From NCBI GenBank assembly GCA_022772525.1, contig JALFAD010000037.1:1-59671 (forward strand): a DNA stretch of 59,671 bases. Reading direction: 5' to 3'. The position numbers and the translations under genes were made by a program. Positions 41,311-49,508 of the stretch are shown here, piece by piece (position 1 is the stretch's first letter; each line of letters begins with the position of its first letter). The notes under the pieces are model-generated. The model worked only from the letters and a program-made list of their open reading frames with translations, had not been told where the DNA came from and made no database searches. The DNA comes from Clostridiales bacterium (lineage in GTDB: Bacteria; Bacillota; Clostridia; Oscillospirales; Oscillospiraceae).

Positions 41311-42957
41311 ATGGATTATCAGTCACTGGCTGAACTTCTGTTCCCTGACGTGACAGAAACCCCGGAGTCTCTCGAAGAAAAATATCCCCCCCGACAGCTG
41401 CCCGAGGGCGCAGTGGTCACCCGGATGGCCCCCTCCCCTACCGGCTTCGTCCATCTGGGCAATCTGGTGCAGGGATTGACCGCCGAGCGCATGGCCCATC
41501 AGAGCGGCGGCGTGCTCTTCCTGCGGGTGGAGGACACCGACGCAAAACGAGAGGTTCCCGGCGCGGTGGAAGTGCTCATTAACACCCTGAAGCACTACGG
41601 CATCCACTTTGACGAGGGCGCTACTATGGACGGCGACAATGGCAACTACGGTCCCTACCGCCAGCGCCAGCGGGCGGGTATCTACCATGTCTACGCAAAG
41701 AAGCTGGTGTCCGAGGGTATGGCCTATCCCTGCTTCTGCACCGAGGAGCAGCTGGCAGCCATGCGGGAGCAGCAGGAAGCCAACAAGGAGACCACCGGCT
41801 ACTACGGGAAATACGCCATCTGGCGGGACCGCCCCATGGAGGACATTCAGGCTCAGCTTTCTGCCGGACAGCCCTGGGTGCTGCGGTTCCGTTCCACCGG
41901 CTCCATCGAAAACCAGTTCAAATTCGACGATTTGGTGAAGGGTAAGCTGACCATCACCGAAAATGACATTGACCACGTTCTGCTGAAGTCCGACGGAATT
42001 CCCACCTACCATTTCGCTCACGCCGTGGACGACCATCTCATGCGTACCACCCACGTTGTCCGTGGCGATGAGTGGCTGCCTACCCTGCCCTTCCACATTC
42101 AGCTGTTCAAAGCGCTGGGGTTCAAGCTACCCAAATATGTCCACATCGGGCCTCTGATGAAGATGGACGGCACCTCCAAGCGCAAGCTCAGCAAGCGAAA
42201 GGACCCGGAGCTGGCGTTGACCTACTACAAGGCAGAGGGCTTCCCGGTGGAGGCGGTCTACGAATATATCATGACCCTGCTGAACTCCAATTTTGAGGAC
42301 TGGCGGCGGGCCAATCCCGATGCACCTGCCGACACCTTCAAGTTCAGCCCAAAGAAGCTGAATCCTGCCGGTTCCCTGTTCGACTACGCCAAGCTGACGG
42401 ATGTTTCCAAGAACGTTATCTCCCGGATGGACGCAGAAAAGGTTTACACCCTGCTGACCGAGTGGGCACAGGAATTTGACCCGGACTTTGGCGCAAAGCT
42501 CACCGCCGACCCGGACTACGCCAAGCGTATTCTCGCCATTGGCCGGGGCGGCAAGAAGCCCCGGAAGGATTTGGCAGTCTGGAAGGACGCCAAGCCGTAC
42601 ATGGGCTTTTTCTATGACGAGTACCTGCAAAAGCCGGAATTTGACGGAAAATTTGACAAGGCAATCATTGTGGATGTCCTGAACCGATTCCTGAACGACT
42701 ACGACCCTGCCGATGATTCTGGCACCTGGTTCGATAAGATCAAGGGAATTACCACGGATATCGGCTTTACCACCGACATGAAGGCCTATAAAGCCAATCC
42801 TAATGCCTTCCCCGGCACGGTAACGGACGTTTCCACCTTCATCCGTCTGACAGTCACCGGGCAGACCAACTCCCCTGACCTGTACACAGTCATGCAGATT
42901 CTGGGACAGGAGCGGACGGAGCAGCGGATTCGTAACGCCATTGCTTCCCTGAACTAA
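41311..42957 (+). CDS. gltX: Glutamate-tRNA ligase
   Basis: A 548-residue class Ib synthetase, longer than the common 480. 'TRMAPSPTGFVHLGNLVQGL' carries the HIGH-type motif HLGN, 'LRVEDTDAKREV' the conserved 'R-I-E-D-T-D' segment, and 'SKRKLSKRKDPE' the KLSKR loop. The C-terminal helical anticodon-binding part is extended. ATG at 41311 has AGAGGT upstream. Whether it also charges tRNA-Gln cannot be told; no gatCAB genes are present. Its TAA stop lies within the target-site duplication of the 158-bp element that follows directly. Confidence 0.94.
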   Translation: MDYQSLAELLFPDVTETPESLEEKYPPRQLPEGAVVTRMAPSPTGFVHLGNLVQGLTAERMAHQSGGVLFLRVEDTDAKREVPGAVEVLINTLKHYGIHFDEGATMDGDNGNYGPYRQRQRAGIYHVYAKKLVSEGMAYPCFCTEEQLAAMREQQEANKETTGYYGKYAIWRDRPMEDIQAQLSAGQPWVLRFRSTGSIENQFKFDDLVKGKLTITENDIDHVLLKSDGIPTYHFAHAVDDHLMRTTHVVRGDEWLPTLPFHIQLFKALGFKLPKYVHIGPLMKMDGTSKRKLSKRKDPELALTYYKAEGFPVEAVYEYIMTLLNSNFEDWRRANPDAPADTFKFSPKKLNPAGSLFDYAKLTDVSKNVISRMDAEKVYTLLTEWAQEFDPDFGAKLTADPDYAKRILAIGRGGKKPRKDLAVWKDAKPYMGFFYDEYLQKPEFDGKFDKAIIVDVLNRFLNDYDPADDSGTWFDKIKGITTDIGFTTDMKAYKANPNAFPGTVTDVSTFIRLTVTGQTNSPDLYTVMQILGQERTEQRIRNAIASLN

Positions 42958-43115
42958 GGCAACACCGCATAATGGGGCAAGAAGATTCGGCGAGAGATTT
43001 TGCCCTCATCGAAAGTATGAAAAATGAGGGAACTGGATGTATTTCCCATTTTCATACTGCACGATTGGGGTAAAAGATCTGCCGAAGCCCGCAGTTCCCA
43101 TTATGCGGTGTTGCC
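42958..43115. mobile_element. 158-bp MITE-like palindromic element
   Basis: Perfect 19-bp terminal inverted repeats (GGCAACACCGCATAATGGG at 42958-42976 and its complement at 43097-43115) bound a non-coding element. The interior is an imperfect palindrome, for example GAAGATTCGGC against GCCGAAG and AGTATGAAAA against TTTTCATACT, so the whole unit can fold into one long hairpin. Both ends are flanked by CTAA (42954-42957 and 43116-43119), a 4-bp target duplication. The left CTAA includes the gltX stop TAA. No transposase is encoded, so it must have been moved in trans. It may also act as a transcription stop for gltX. Confidence 0.8.
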
Positions 43116-43123
43116 CTAAAGTT

Positions 43124-43153
43124 TACCCGGCGATTCCGAAGAATCGCCGGGTA
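43124..43153 (-). terminator. Terminator after mazF
   Basis: A perfect 13-bp stem (TACCCGGCGATTC / GAATCGCCGGGTA) with a four-base loop, 3 bases beyond the mazF stop, then AACTTT. Confidence 0.8.
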
Positions 43154-43156
43154 TCT

Positions 43157-43528
43157 TTACGTTGCTCTGTTGCCGCCGGGAAGGCCGAAGCTGACGGCGA
43201 TGGCATCATCCACCTGTGCCATCTGCTGCTCGTCCAGATGACCCATGTGCTCCCGCAGCCGGCGTTTGTCGATGGTACGAATCTGCTCCAACAGAATAAT
43301 GGAATCCTTGCTCAAGCCCACGCTGCCCCCCGCAATATTGATGTGCGTCGGCAGCTTTGCCTTGCCGGTCTGGCTGGTGATGGCGGCGGCAATCACTGTA
43401 GGTGAATGGCGGTTGCCTGTGTCATTTTGGACGATCAGCACAGGGCGTGTGCCGCCCTGCTCGCTGCCCACCACCGGGGACAGGTCCGCATAGAAGATAT
43501 CGCCCCGTCTTACGGATGATTCGGTCAT
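43157..43528 (-). CDS. MazF/PemK-family mRNA interferase (NdoA-like)
   Basis: A 123-residue toxin-type endoribonuclease of the MazF/EndoA family. '[31 protein letters not shown]' and '[27 protein letters not shown]' are near-standard for Firmicutes NdoA, including the conserved Gly-Gly-x-Arg-Pro and the Thr in 'TSQ'. The ATG at 43528 has GGAG upstream; the frame extends to GTG 43609 without a ribosome site. No ribbon-helix-helix antitoxin (NdoAI) gene is beside it: a lipoprotein gene and a 139-base gap lie upstream. In Bacillus the order is lipoprotein ydcC-alr-ndoAI-ndoA; here alr and ndoAI are missing. Confidence 0.9.
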   Translation of the reverse strand: MTESSVRRGDIFYADLSPVVGSEQGGTRPVLIVQNDTGNRHSPTVIAAAITSQTGKAKLPTHINIAGGSVGLSKDSIILLEQIRTIDKRRLREHMGHLDEQQMAQVDDAIAVSFGLPGGNRAT

Positions 43529-43667
43529 TTTTCTCACGCTCCGTGCAAAATCTACTGCGCTACCGGAAAGCTCCATATGTAACGCGGTAACTGTATTGTC
43601 CCACGTCACACTGGTTTTTATACTTTACGTGCCTGCAAAATATCCTATGCACGGTTTCCCCGGAATG

Positions 43668-44228
43668 CTACGAAATGTGCACATTTTCCAACTTTAGCGA
43701 CAGGATTCGTTTCCCGGCATAACAGATATCGGCTCTTTGCGGTACATCTTCAGAATCCAGCCACACATCCAGATTCAGCGCGTCCTCCTCATAGCTGTCG
43801 TTCACACTCAGCCGAAGCAGCCCTCCCTCCATACCGGCGCTGGTAATATAGCCGCCCCGAAGGGCCTTCATCAGCACCCAGGGGGCGCTGACCGGAGAAA
43901 GCTGCTCGTCAGCCAGCAAATTAAAAAACAGCGCCGTATCGTCAAATGTCAGCGCGCCGCCCTGTTTGGAAATCTCACCGGTGATGCCCGCAATAGATTC
44001 TGGCGCGGTTACCCGGAAGGAAACGCCTCCCTGAGCATCTGCGGTACAATTTATGCGGAAAACATGCAGTGTCTCCCCATAATCCGCTGTGATTTCCGCA
44101 TCAAAGGTGCAGGAGGAAGCCCGCAAGAGCTTCGCCCGCAGGGACAGCGCCCGTTCCATTTCCTTTGGCGTTTGGGAGCAGCCCGTAAGCAGTACAACAG
44201 CCAGCAGCAGCGGCAGAACCTTTTTCAA
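43668..44228 (-). CDS. Lipoprotein, possibly YdcC/LolA-like
   Basis: A 186-residue lipoprotein with lipobox LLTGC (lipid Cys at residue 17). The rest is beta-rich: 'CTFDAEITADYGETLHVFRINCTADAQGGVSFRVTAPESIAGITGEI' resembles the 'outer membrane lipoprotein-sorting' fold found in YdcC-type lipoproteins. The ATG-like start is TTG at 44228 with GGGATCGGA upstream, 12 bases after nnrD. Position before mazF fits the ydcC place in Bacillus (acpS-ydcC-alr-ndoAI-ndoA). Fold assignment is tentative. Confidence 0.65.
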   Translation of the reverse strand: MKKVLPLLLAVVLLTGCSQTPKEMERALSLRAKLLRASSCTFDAEITADYGETLHVFRINCTADAQGGVSFRVTAPESIAGITGEISKQGGALTFDDTALFFNLLADEQLSPVSAPWVLMKALRGGYITSAGMEGGLLRLSVNDSYEEDALNLDVWLDSEDVPQRADICYAGKRILSLKLENVHIS

Positions 44229-44240
44229 TCCGATCCCGTC

Positions 44241-45089
44241 CTATTTCAGTAGTCGCGGAAGGGCGTTCAGCAGATCCGTTGGCAGCATGGCATATTGCCC
44301 CAGCTGGGCGGCACAGAGGTCTCCTGCCGCACCGTGAAGCCAGGCAGCGCAGGCCGCAGCCTTCAGCGGTTCCATGCCCTGCCCCAGCAGTCCCGTGAGG
44401 ATGCCTGCCAATACGTCACCGCTGCCCCCCACCGCCATGCCGGGATTGCCTGTCCGGTTGAGATAGCCGGTCTGTCCATCGGTGATGCAGCTGCGGTGAC
44501 CCTTTAGCAGAAGGATACAGCCGTATTCCGCCGCGAATGCGGCGGCACAAGCCATTCTGTCATTCCCCAGAATACCGCCGACACGGAGAAATTCCCCATC
44601 ATGGGGCGTCAGGATGGTTTTGTTTTGCCTTCCACGCAGTACATCCATATGCCCGGACAGCAGGTTTATGCCATCCGCGTCCAGAACCACAGGACATTCC
44701 GCGTTTTCCAGCACCGCCCGGACCACCATCAGCGTCCCCTCGGAAACGCCCAGCCCGCAGCCCAGCAGCACCGCATCCATGGCGGGCAGGCGCTCCAGAA
44801 TCTGAGGGATTGCCTCCGCGCTCAGCTTCCCGCCTTCCTCCGGCAGAGGAAACACCACCGGCTCATTCAACTTTACCGCTTCTATGGCGTAAATGCTCTC
44901 CGGGACACCCAGGTAAACCAGTCCCGACCCGGCACGGAGCGCACCCATAGCCGCAAAGTACGCTGCACCGGTGAAGCCCCGGCTGCCGCACAGCAGTAAT
45001 GCCTTTCCAAAAGTGCCTTTATGCCCGAAGGGGTCTCGATCCGGCAGCGTGTTCAGAACGCTCAGCCTGTCCAGTTCCAGAATGGTCAT
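44241..45089 (-). CDS. nnrD: ADP-dependent (S)-NAD(P)H-hydrate dehydratase
   Basis: A 282-residue ribokinase-like enzyme that repairs hydrated NAD(P)H. 'RDPFGHKGTFGKALLLCGSRGFTGAAYFAAMGALRAGSGLVYLGVPE' contains the G-H-K-G-x-x-G motif of the family, 'PVVLDADGINLLS' the substrate Asp, 'TILTPHDGEFLRV' the N/H-P-H/E motif, and 'NPGMAVGGSGDVLAGILTGLLGQG' the anion-hole and catalytic Asp. No epimerase (NnrE) domain is fused. The start at 45089 follows its own TTGACG/TATGGT promoter. Confidence 0.92.
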   Translation of the reverse strand: MTILELDRLSVLNTLPDRDPFGHKGTFGKALLLCGSRGFTGAAYFAAMGALRAGSGLVYLGVPESIYAIEAVKLNEPVVFPLPEEGGKLSAEAIPQILERLPAMDAVLLGCGLGVSEGTLMVVRAVLENAECPVVLDADGINLLSGHMDVLRGRQNKTILTPHDGEFLRVGGILGNDRMACAAAFAAEYGCILLLKGHRSCITDGQTGYLNRTGNPGMAVGGSGDVLAGILTGLLGQGMEPLKAAACAAWLHGAAGDLCAAQLGQYAMLPTDLLNALPRLLK

Positions 45090-45117
45090 AGCATCACCCG
45101 CCTTTTGAGATAGGATA

Positions 45118-45146
45118 ACCATACCACGCCAGACTTTTTTCGTCAA
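45118..45146 (-). promoter_or_regulatory. Promoter of nnrD
   Basis: TTGACG (45146-45141), a 17-base spacer and TATGGT (45123-45118). Confidence 0.7.
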
Positions 45147-45171
45147 GAAGCGGAAATCATTTAAAAAATAC

Positions 45172-45200
45172 TTGCAAATTTTATTGCATTGTGCTAGGAT
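45172..45200 (+). promoter_or_regulatory. Promoter of the pheST operon
   Basis: TTGCAA (45172-45177), a 17-base spacer and TAGGAT (45195-45200), directly before the T-box leader. Confidence 0.65.
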
Positions 45201-45206
45201 AACTAC

Positions 45207-45473
45207 TGATATAAGAAAAGCAACGATCGGGCTGCCGGATACCGGAACTGTCACACGAGCGAGAGCGGGATGGTGTAAGCCGCTTGGGCATGGTATTCAG
45301 GCTTTCTCCCGGGAGCTGCCCTCTGAAAATAACAGTAGGATGGGCCGCGTGACTGCGTTATGGGTCTTGGATGTGTCTGCATCCGAAAAGCGCGCCGTTA
45401 CGGCGAATTGCGGGTGGTACCGCGGAAGCTGGCCTTTCGTCCCGGATTTTGGGAGGAAAGGTTTATTTTTTTG
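45207..45473 (+). promoter_or_regulatory. T-box riboswitch leader of pheST
   Basis: The T-box core CGGGTGGTACCGCGG (45411-45425) is followed by a terminator hairpin (CCTTTCGTCCC / GGGAGGAAAGG, 45433-45461) and TTTATTTTTTT. In stem I, 'GGTATTCAGG' holds TTC (45296-45298), a Phe codon followed by a purine, as a specifier should be. Uncharged tRNA-Phe would raise pheST expression. Confidence 0.9.
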
Positions 45474-45500
45474 TATATCGCCTTTTCAGGAGGAAGAAAC

Positions 45501-46544
45501 ATGAAAAATCAATTGGAACAAATTCGCGTCAGCGCCCTGGAAGCGCTGGAAGCCGCCGCGACCCCTGCCGCTCTGGAAGAGCTGCGGGTGAAGCTGCTGG
45601 GCAAGAAGGGCGAGCTGACCGCCGTTCTGAAGCAGATGGGCAAGCTGTCCGCCGAGGAGCGTCCCGTCATGGGTCAGCTGGCAAACACCGTCCGTGCCCA
45701 GATTGAGGAAAAGCTGGAAAGCCGCAAGGCCGAACTCCACGCAGCCGCGCTGGAAGCCAAGCTGGCCGCCGAGTCCATTGATGTGACTATCCCCGGTGAA
45801 GCGGTCGCCATTGGTCACCAGCACCCCATGAATCAGGTACTGCAGCAGATTAAGGACATCTTCGTTGGCCTTGGCTATCAGGTGGTAGAGGGCCCCGAGG
45901 TGGAGCTGGCAAGCTACAACTTCACCCGGCTGAACATTGAGGAAGGGCACCCCTCTCGGGACCGCAGCGACACCTTCTACTTCACCGATGATGACTCCGT
46001 GCTGCTGCGCACCCAGACCAGCCCCATGCAGATCCGGTTCATGGAAAACCACAAACCTCCCTTCTGTATGCTGGCTCCCGGCCGTGTGTTCCGGAAGGAC
46101 GAGGCGGATGCCACCCACTCCCCCATGTTCCATCAGATCGAGGGTCTGGTGGTAGACGAGCACATCACCATGGGCGACCTGAAGGGCGCGCTGATCACCA
46201 TGATGCGCAAAATTTACGGAGAGGAATCCGTCATGCGGTTCCGTCCCCACCACTTCCCCTTCACCGAGCCAAGCTGCGAAATGGATATGCAGTGCCACAA
46301 GTGCCACGGCACCGGCGAAATTGACGGTCAGGTGTGCTCCACCTGCCACGGCGAGGGCTGGATCGAGCTGCTGGGCGCTGGTATGGTGCACCCCAAGGTT
46401 CTGGAAAACTGCGGCATTGACCCGGAGAAATATTCCGGCTTTGCCTTCGGCATGGGGCTGGAGCGGATGGCTATGGGCCGTATGAAAATCAACGACCTGC
46501 GGCTGATCTTCGACAACGACATTCGGTTCCTGAACCAGTTCTAA
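45501..46544 (+). CDS. pheS: Phenylalanine-tRNA ligase alpha subunit
   Basis: A 347-residue class II alpha subunit of the (alpha-beta)2 enzyme. It has an N-terminal coiled coil (about 1-85), then 'HPMNQVLQQIKDIFVGLGYQVVEGPEVE', 'RTQTSPMQIRFM', 'VFRKDEADATHSPMFHQIEGLVVD' and 'FAFGMGLERMAMGRM', the class II motifs. A four-Cys segment 'CHKCHGTGEIDGQVCSTCHG' before 'GWIELLGAGMVHP' looks like a zinc knuckle, longer than the usual version. Strong AGGAGG before the ATG. Controlled by the T-box. Confidence 0.96.
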   Translation: MKNQLEQIRVSALEALEAAATPAALEELRVKLLGKKGELTAVLKQMGKLSAEERPVMGQLANTVRAQIEEKLESRKAELHAAALEAKLAAESIDVTIPGEAVAIGHQHPMNQVLQQIKDIFVGLGYQVVEGPEVELASYNFTRLNIEEGHPSRDRSDTFYFTDDDSVLLRTQTSPMQIRFMENHKPPFCMLAPGRVFRKDEADATHSPMFHQIEGLVVDEHITMGDLKGALITMMRKIYGEESVMRFRPHHFPFTEPSCEMDMQCHKCHGTGEIDGQVCSTCHGEGWIELLGAGMVHPKVLENCGIDPEKYSGFAFGMGLERMAMGRMKINDLRLIFDNDIRFLNQF

Positions 46545-46557
46545 GGAGGTAAGCAAA

Positions 46558-48945
46558 ATGAAACTCAACAGAAAATGGCTCAATGAAGAATTCGTTGACC
46601 TGTCTAATGTGTCCGATAAGGAATTTGTGGAAACCATGACCGTGTTTGGTCAGAAGGTGGAAACCTATGAGCGGATGGATGCCGAAATCAAAAATGTGGT
46701 CGTCGGCAAGGTTTTGTCCATGGTTCGTCACCCCAACTCCGACCATATGTGGATTTGTCAGGTGGATGTGGGACAGGGAGAGCCTGTTCAGATCGTTACC
46801 GGCGCACAGAATGTTCACGAGGGCGATCTGGTTCCCGCCGCGCTGCACAATTCCTGGCTCCCCGGCGGCGTGCACATCACCAAGGGCAAGCTGCGGGGTG
46901 AACTGTCCAACGGTATGCTCTGCTCCTTCGCGGAACTGGGTCTGACCCAGAATGACCTGCCCGGTGCCTATGCCGATGGCATCTGGATTCTAAACGATGA
47001 GGACTGCACCGTCGGTGAGGATATCAATCTGGTTATCGGCAACGATGATACGATTGTGGATTTCGAGATCACCAACAACCGCCCCGACTGCTACTCCATC
47101 ATCGGTCTTGCCCGGGAAGCGGCTGCCGCCTTCGGCAGGACTATGAAGCATCACGAGCCTGTGGTACACGGCAGCGATGCCGGTTCCATCTTTGAGCATC
47201 TTGACGTGGAGGTTCCCGCCGCAAATCTGTGCAACCGCTATTCCTCCCGGATGGTTGCCAACGTGAAGATCGGCCCCTCCCCCAAGTGGCTGCGGCAGCG
47301 GCTCCGCGCCAACGGCGTCCGGCCCATCAACAATATCGTGGATATCACCAACTATGTCATGCTGGAATACGGTCAGCCCATGCACGCCTTTGACTACCGC
47401 TATGTTTCCTCCGGCAAGATTGTCGTGCGGGAAGCGGAAGCGGGTGAAACCCTCACCACACTGGACGGCACCGTGCGGCAGCTGAAAGCCGGTATGCTGG
47501 TGATTGCGGATGACGCGAAGCCCATCGGACTTGCCGGTATCATGGGCGGCGAAAATTCTGAGATTGTGGACGACACCACCATGGTGGTCTTCGAGTCCGC
47601 CAACTTCAACGGCACCTCCATCCGGCAGACCGCGCTGGCGCTGGGTATGCGTACCGAAGCCTCCGGCAAGTTTGAAAAGAGCCTGGACCCCATGATGACC
47701 ATTCCCGCCGTACAGCGGGCCTGTGAGCTGGTGGAGCTGCTCCAGTGCGGCGATGTTCTGGACGGTGTCATTGATATCGTGAACTACGTCCCCCAGCCCA
47801 AGACGCTGCCTTTGGAAGTAGAGAAGATCAACCGCCTGCTGGGCACCAAGATTTCCAAGGAAGATATGGTGCGCTACCTGAACCTGCTGGAAATCCCCGT
47901 GGAGGGCGACACGATTCTGGTTCCCTCCTTCCGTCCCGACCTGAACCTGATGGCGGATATCGCCGAGGAAGTTGGCCGTGCTTACGGTTACAATGAAATT
48001 CCCACCACCGCATTTAAAAACTCCACCCAGGGCGGCTACACCGAGGAAATGAAGCTGGAAGCTAAGGCTGGTACCCTGTGCCGCGCTATGGGCTACAATG
48101 AGATTATCACCTATTCCTTCACCTCCCCCACTGTCTTCGACCAGATTCGCCTGAGCGCGGACAGCCCTCTGCGGAATGCCCTGCGGATTCAGAATCCCCT
48201 TGGCGAGGACACCTCCATCATGCGCACCATCGCCCTGCCCTCCATGCTGGAAATTCTGTCCCGGAACAATGCCTACCACAACAAGTCCGTGAAGCTGTAC
48301 GAAATTGCCAAGATTTACTTGCCAGTTGCCGATCAGCCCCTGCCGGAGGAACCGAAAATGCTGGTGCTGGGCACCTACGGCGCCAATGAGACCTTCTTCA
48401 CCCTGAAGGGTGAGCTGGAAGGCATCTTTGCCGGTCTGCGTCTGAAGAAGGTCAGCTATCACGCTGTGAAGGACAACCCCAGCTATCACCCCGGACGCTG
48501 CGCCGCCGTTGTCATTGACGGCATGGAAGTGGGCATCATGGGGCAGGTGCATCCGCTGGTAGCCAAAAACTATGGCATCGACACCGATGTGTACTGTGCG
48601 GAAATCAGCTTCACCAAGCTGCTGTCCTGCCGTCTGCCTGATGCCACCTATTCCCCCCTGCCCAAATACCCCGCCGTCACCCGCGACCTGGCGCTGATCT
48701 GCGATGAAGCCGTCACCGTGGCACAGGCAGAGGCCGTGATTACTGCCGCCGCCGGAAAGCTTCTGCGGGATGTGAAGCTGTTCGACATCTACCGGGGCGT
48801 GGGCGTACCCGAGGGCAAGAAGAGCATGGCTTTCTCGCTGGAGCTGCGGGCTGACGACCGCACCCTGACGGATACCGATTCCGAGGGCGTCGTGACAAAA
48901 GTTCTGAACAGTCTGAAAGAAAAGCTGGACGCGACTCTGCGGTAA
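46558..48945 (+). CDS. pheT: Phenylalanine-tRNA ligase beta subunit
   Basis: A 795-residue beta subunit. An EMAP-II-like tRNA-binding domain is at the front ('VVGKVLSMVRHPNSDHMWICQVDVGQGEPVQIVTGAQNV', about 40-150), followed by the B3/B4 editing domain ('NRPDCYSIIGLAREAAAAFG'), B5, the catalytic-like core ('SVKLYEIAKIY') and a C-terminal ferredoxin-fold anticodon-binding domain ('YPAVTRDLALICDEAVTVAQAEAVI'). AAGGAGG sits 13 bases after the pheS stop, so the two are co-transcribed. No terminator is clear before the next promoter at 48982. Confidence 0.97.
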   Translation: MKLNRKWLNEEFVDLSNVSDKEFVETMTVFGQKVETYERMDAEIKNVVVGKVLSMVRHPNSDHMWICQVDVGQGEPVQIVTGAQNVHEGDLVPAALHNSWLPGGVHITKGKLRGELSNGMLCSFAELGLTQNDLPGAYADGIWILNDEDCTVGEDINLVIGNDDTIVDFEITNNRPDCYSIIGLAREAAAAFGRTMKHHEPVVHGSDAGSIFEHLDVEVPAANLCNRYSSRMVANVKIGPSPKWLRQRLRANGVRPINNIVDITNYVMLEYGQPMHAFDYRYVSSGKIVVREAEAGETLTTLDGTVRQLKAGMLVIADDAKPIGLAGIMGGENSEIVDDTTMVVFESANFNGTSIRQTALALGMRTEASGKFEKSLDPMMTIPAVQRACELVELLQCGDVLDGVIDIVNYVPQPKTLPLEVEKINRLLGTKISKEDMVRYLNLLEIPVEGDTILVPSFRPDLNLMADIAEEVGRAYGYNEIPTTAFKNSTQGGYTEEMKLEAKAGTLCRAMGYNEIITYSFTSPTVFDQIRLSADSPLRNALRIQNPLGEDTSIMRTIALPSMLEILSRNNAYHNKSVKLYEIAKIYLPVADQPLPEEPKMLVLGTYGANETFFTLKGELEGIFAGLRLKKVSYHAVKDNPSYHPGRCAAVVIDGMEVGIMGQVHPLVAKNYGIDTDVYCAEISFTKLLSCRLPDATYSPLPKYPAVTRDLALICDEAVTVAQAEAVITAAAGKLLRDVKLFDIYRGVGVPEGKKSMAFSLELRADDRTLTDTDSEGVVTKVLNSLKEKLDATLR

Positions 48946-48981
48946 AGCCTGAAAATTCACAGATAATTCCGATTTCAGGGC

Positions 48982-49010
48982 TTTACAGTGACCCCTGTTT
49001 GCTGTATAAT
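48982..49010 (+). promoter_or_regulatory. Promoter of ireB
   Basis: TTTACA (48982-48987), a 17-base spacer and TATAAT (49005-49010). Confidence 0.75.
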
Positions 49011-49042
49011 GATTGCATTCTTTTTGAAGGAGGCTGAATACC

Positions 49043-49297
49043 ATGACCGAAAGGGATACGCAAAAGTTCACAGTGCCAAATGATGACCGGGAGAATATGC
49101 GCAGGATTCTTCGGACTGTGTATGAGGCTCTGACGGAAAAAGGCTATAATCCCATCAATCAGATCGTCGGCTACCTGCTGACCGAGGACCCCACCTACAT
49201 TACGAATTACAACAACGCCCGGAGCATGATTTGCAAGATTGACCGGGATGAGCTGATGCAGGCGCTGGTTCGCGAGTATCTGTTCGAGAAGGAATGA
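49043..49297 (+). CDS. ireB: IreB-family regulatory phosphoprotein
   Basis: An 84-residue IreB (DUF965/YrzL) protein. '[45 protein letters not shown]' is almost the whole family signature. In Enterococcus, IreB is phosphorylated at N-terminal threonines by the PASTA kinase IreK and modulates cephalosporin resistance; here Thr2 and Thr6 could be the matching sites. GAAGGAGG lies before the ATG. It has its own promoter and terminator. In Clostridia it is often near alaS and ruvX, but not here. Confidence 0.93.
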   Translation: MTERDTQKFTVPNDDRENMRRILRTVYEALTEKGYNPINQIVGYLLTEDPTYITNYNNARSMICKIDRDELMQALVREYLFEKE

Positions 49298-49305
49298 CCC
49301 AAAGC

Positions 49306-49341
49306 CAAGAGGCTTTTGCATCCGCAAAGGCCTCTTGTTTT
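49306..49341 (+). terminator. Terminator after ireB
   Basis: CAAGAGG pairs with CCTCTTG and is extended by CTTTTGC / GCAAAGG with one mismatch; GTTTTG follows. Confidence 0.8.
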
Positions 49342-49449
49342 GTACCTTGAAAATCTCATACTTTCCCTCTGTCCTGCAGAAAGCGCAACATTTTATTCGC
49401 ATAATATTACGTAAAACGCGCAATATATCGGTATTTTCCAATGTTTAAC

Positions 49450-49478
49450 TTGACATTTATGTAACAATATGTTACAAT
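49450..49478 (+). promoter_or_regulatory. Promoter with palindromic operator candidate
   Basis: TTGACA (49450-49455), a perfect 17-base spacer and TACAAT (49473-49478). A 7-bp inverted repeat, TGTAACA-ATA-TGTTACA (49460-49476), fills the spacer and runs into the -10, the classic place for a repressor site. Confidence 0.75.
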
Positions 49479-49508
49479 CTGATTACATTTTTCAAGGAGG
49501 AACGTTTC

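Noticed and set aside
43529..43609. Longer MazF start at GTG 43609, or an antitoxin fused to its front
   Set aside because: No ribosome site upstream, only 27 extra residues, and no ribbon-helix-helix pattern.
46990..49071. A 693-codon minus-strand frame opposite pheT
   Set aside because: Shadow frame of pheT; the composition is unnatural, with no start signal and no domain.
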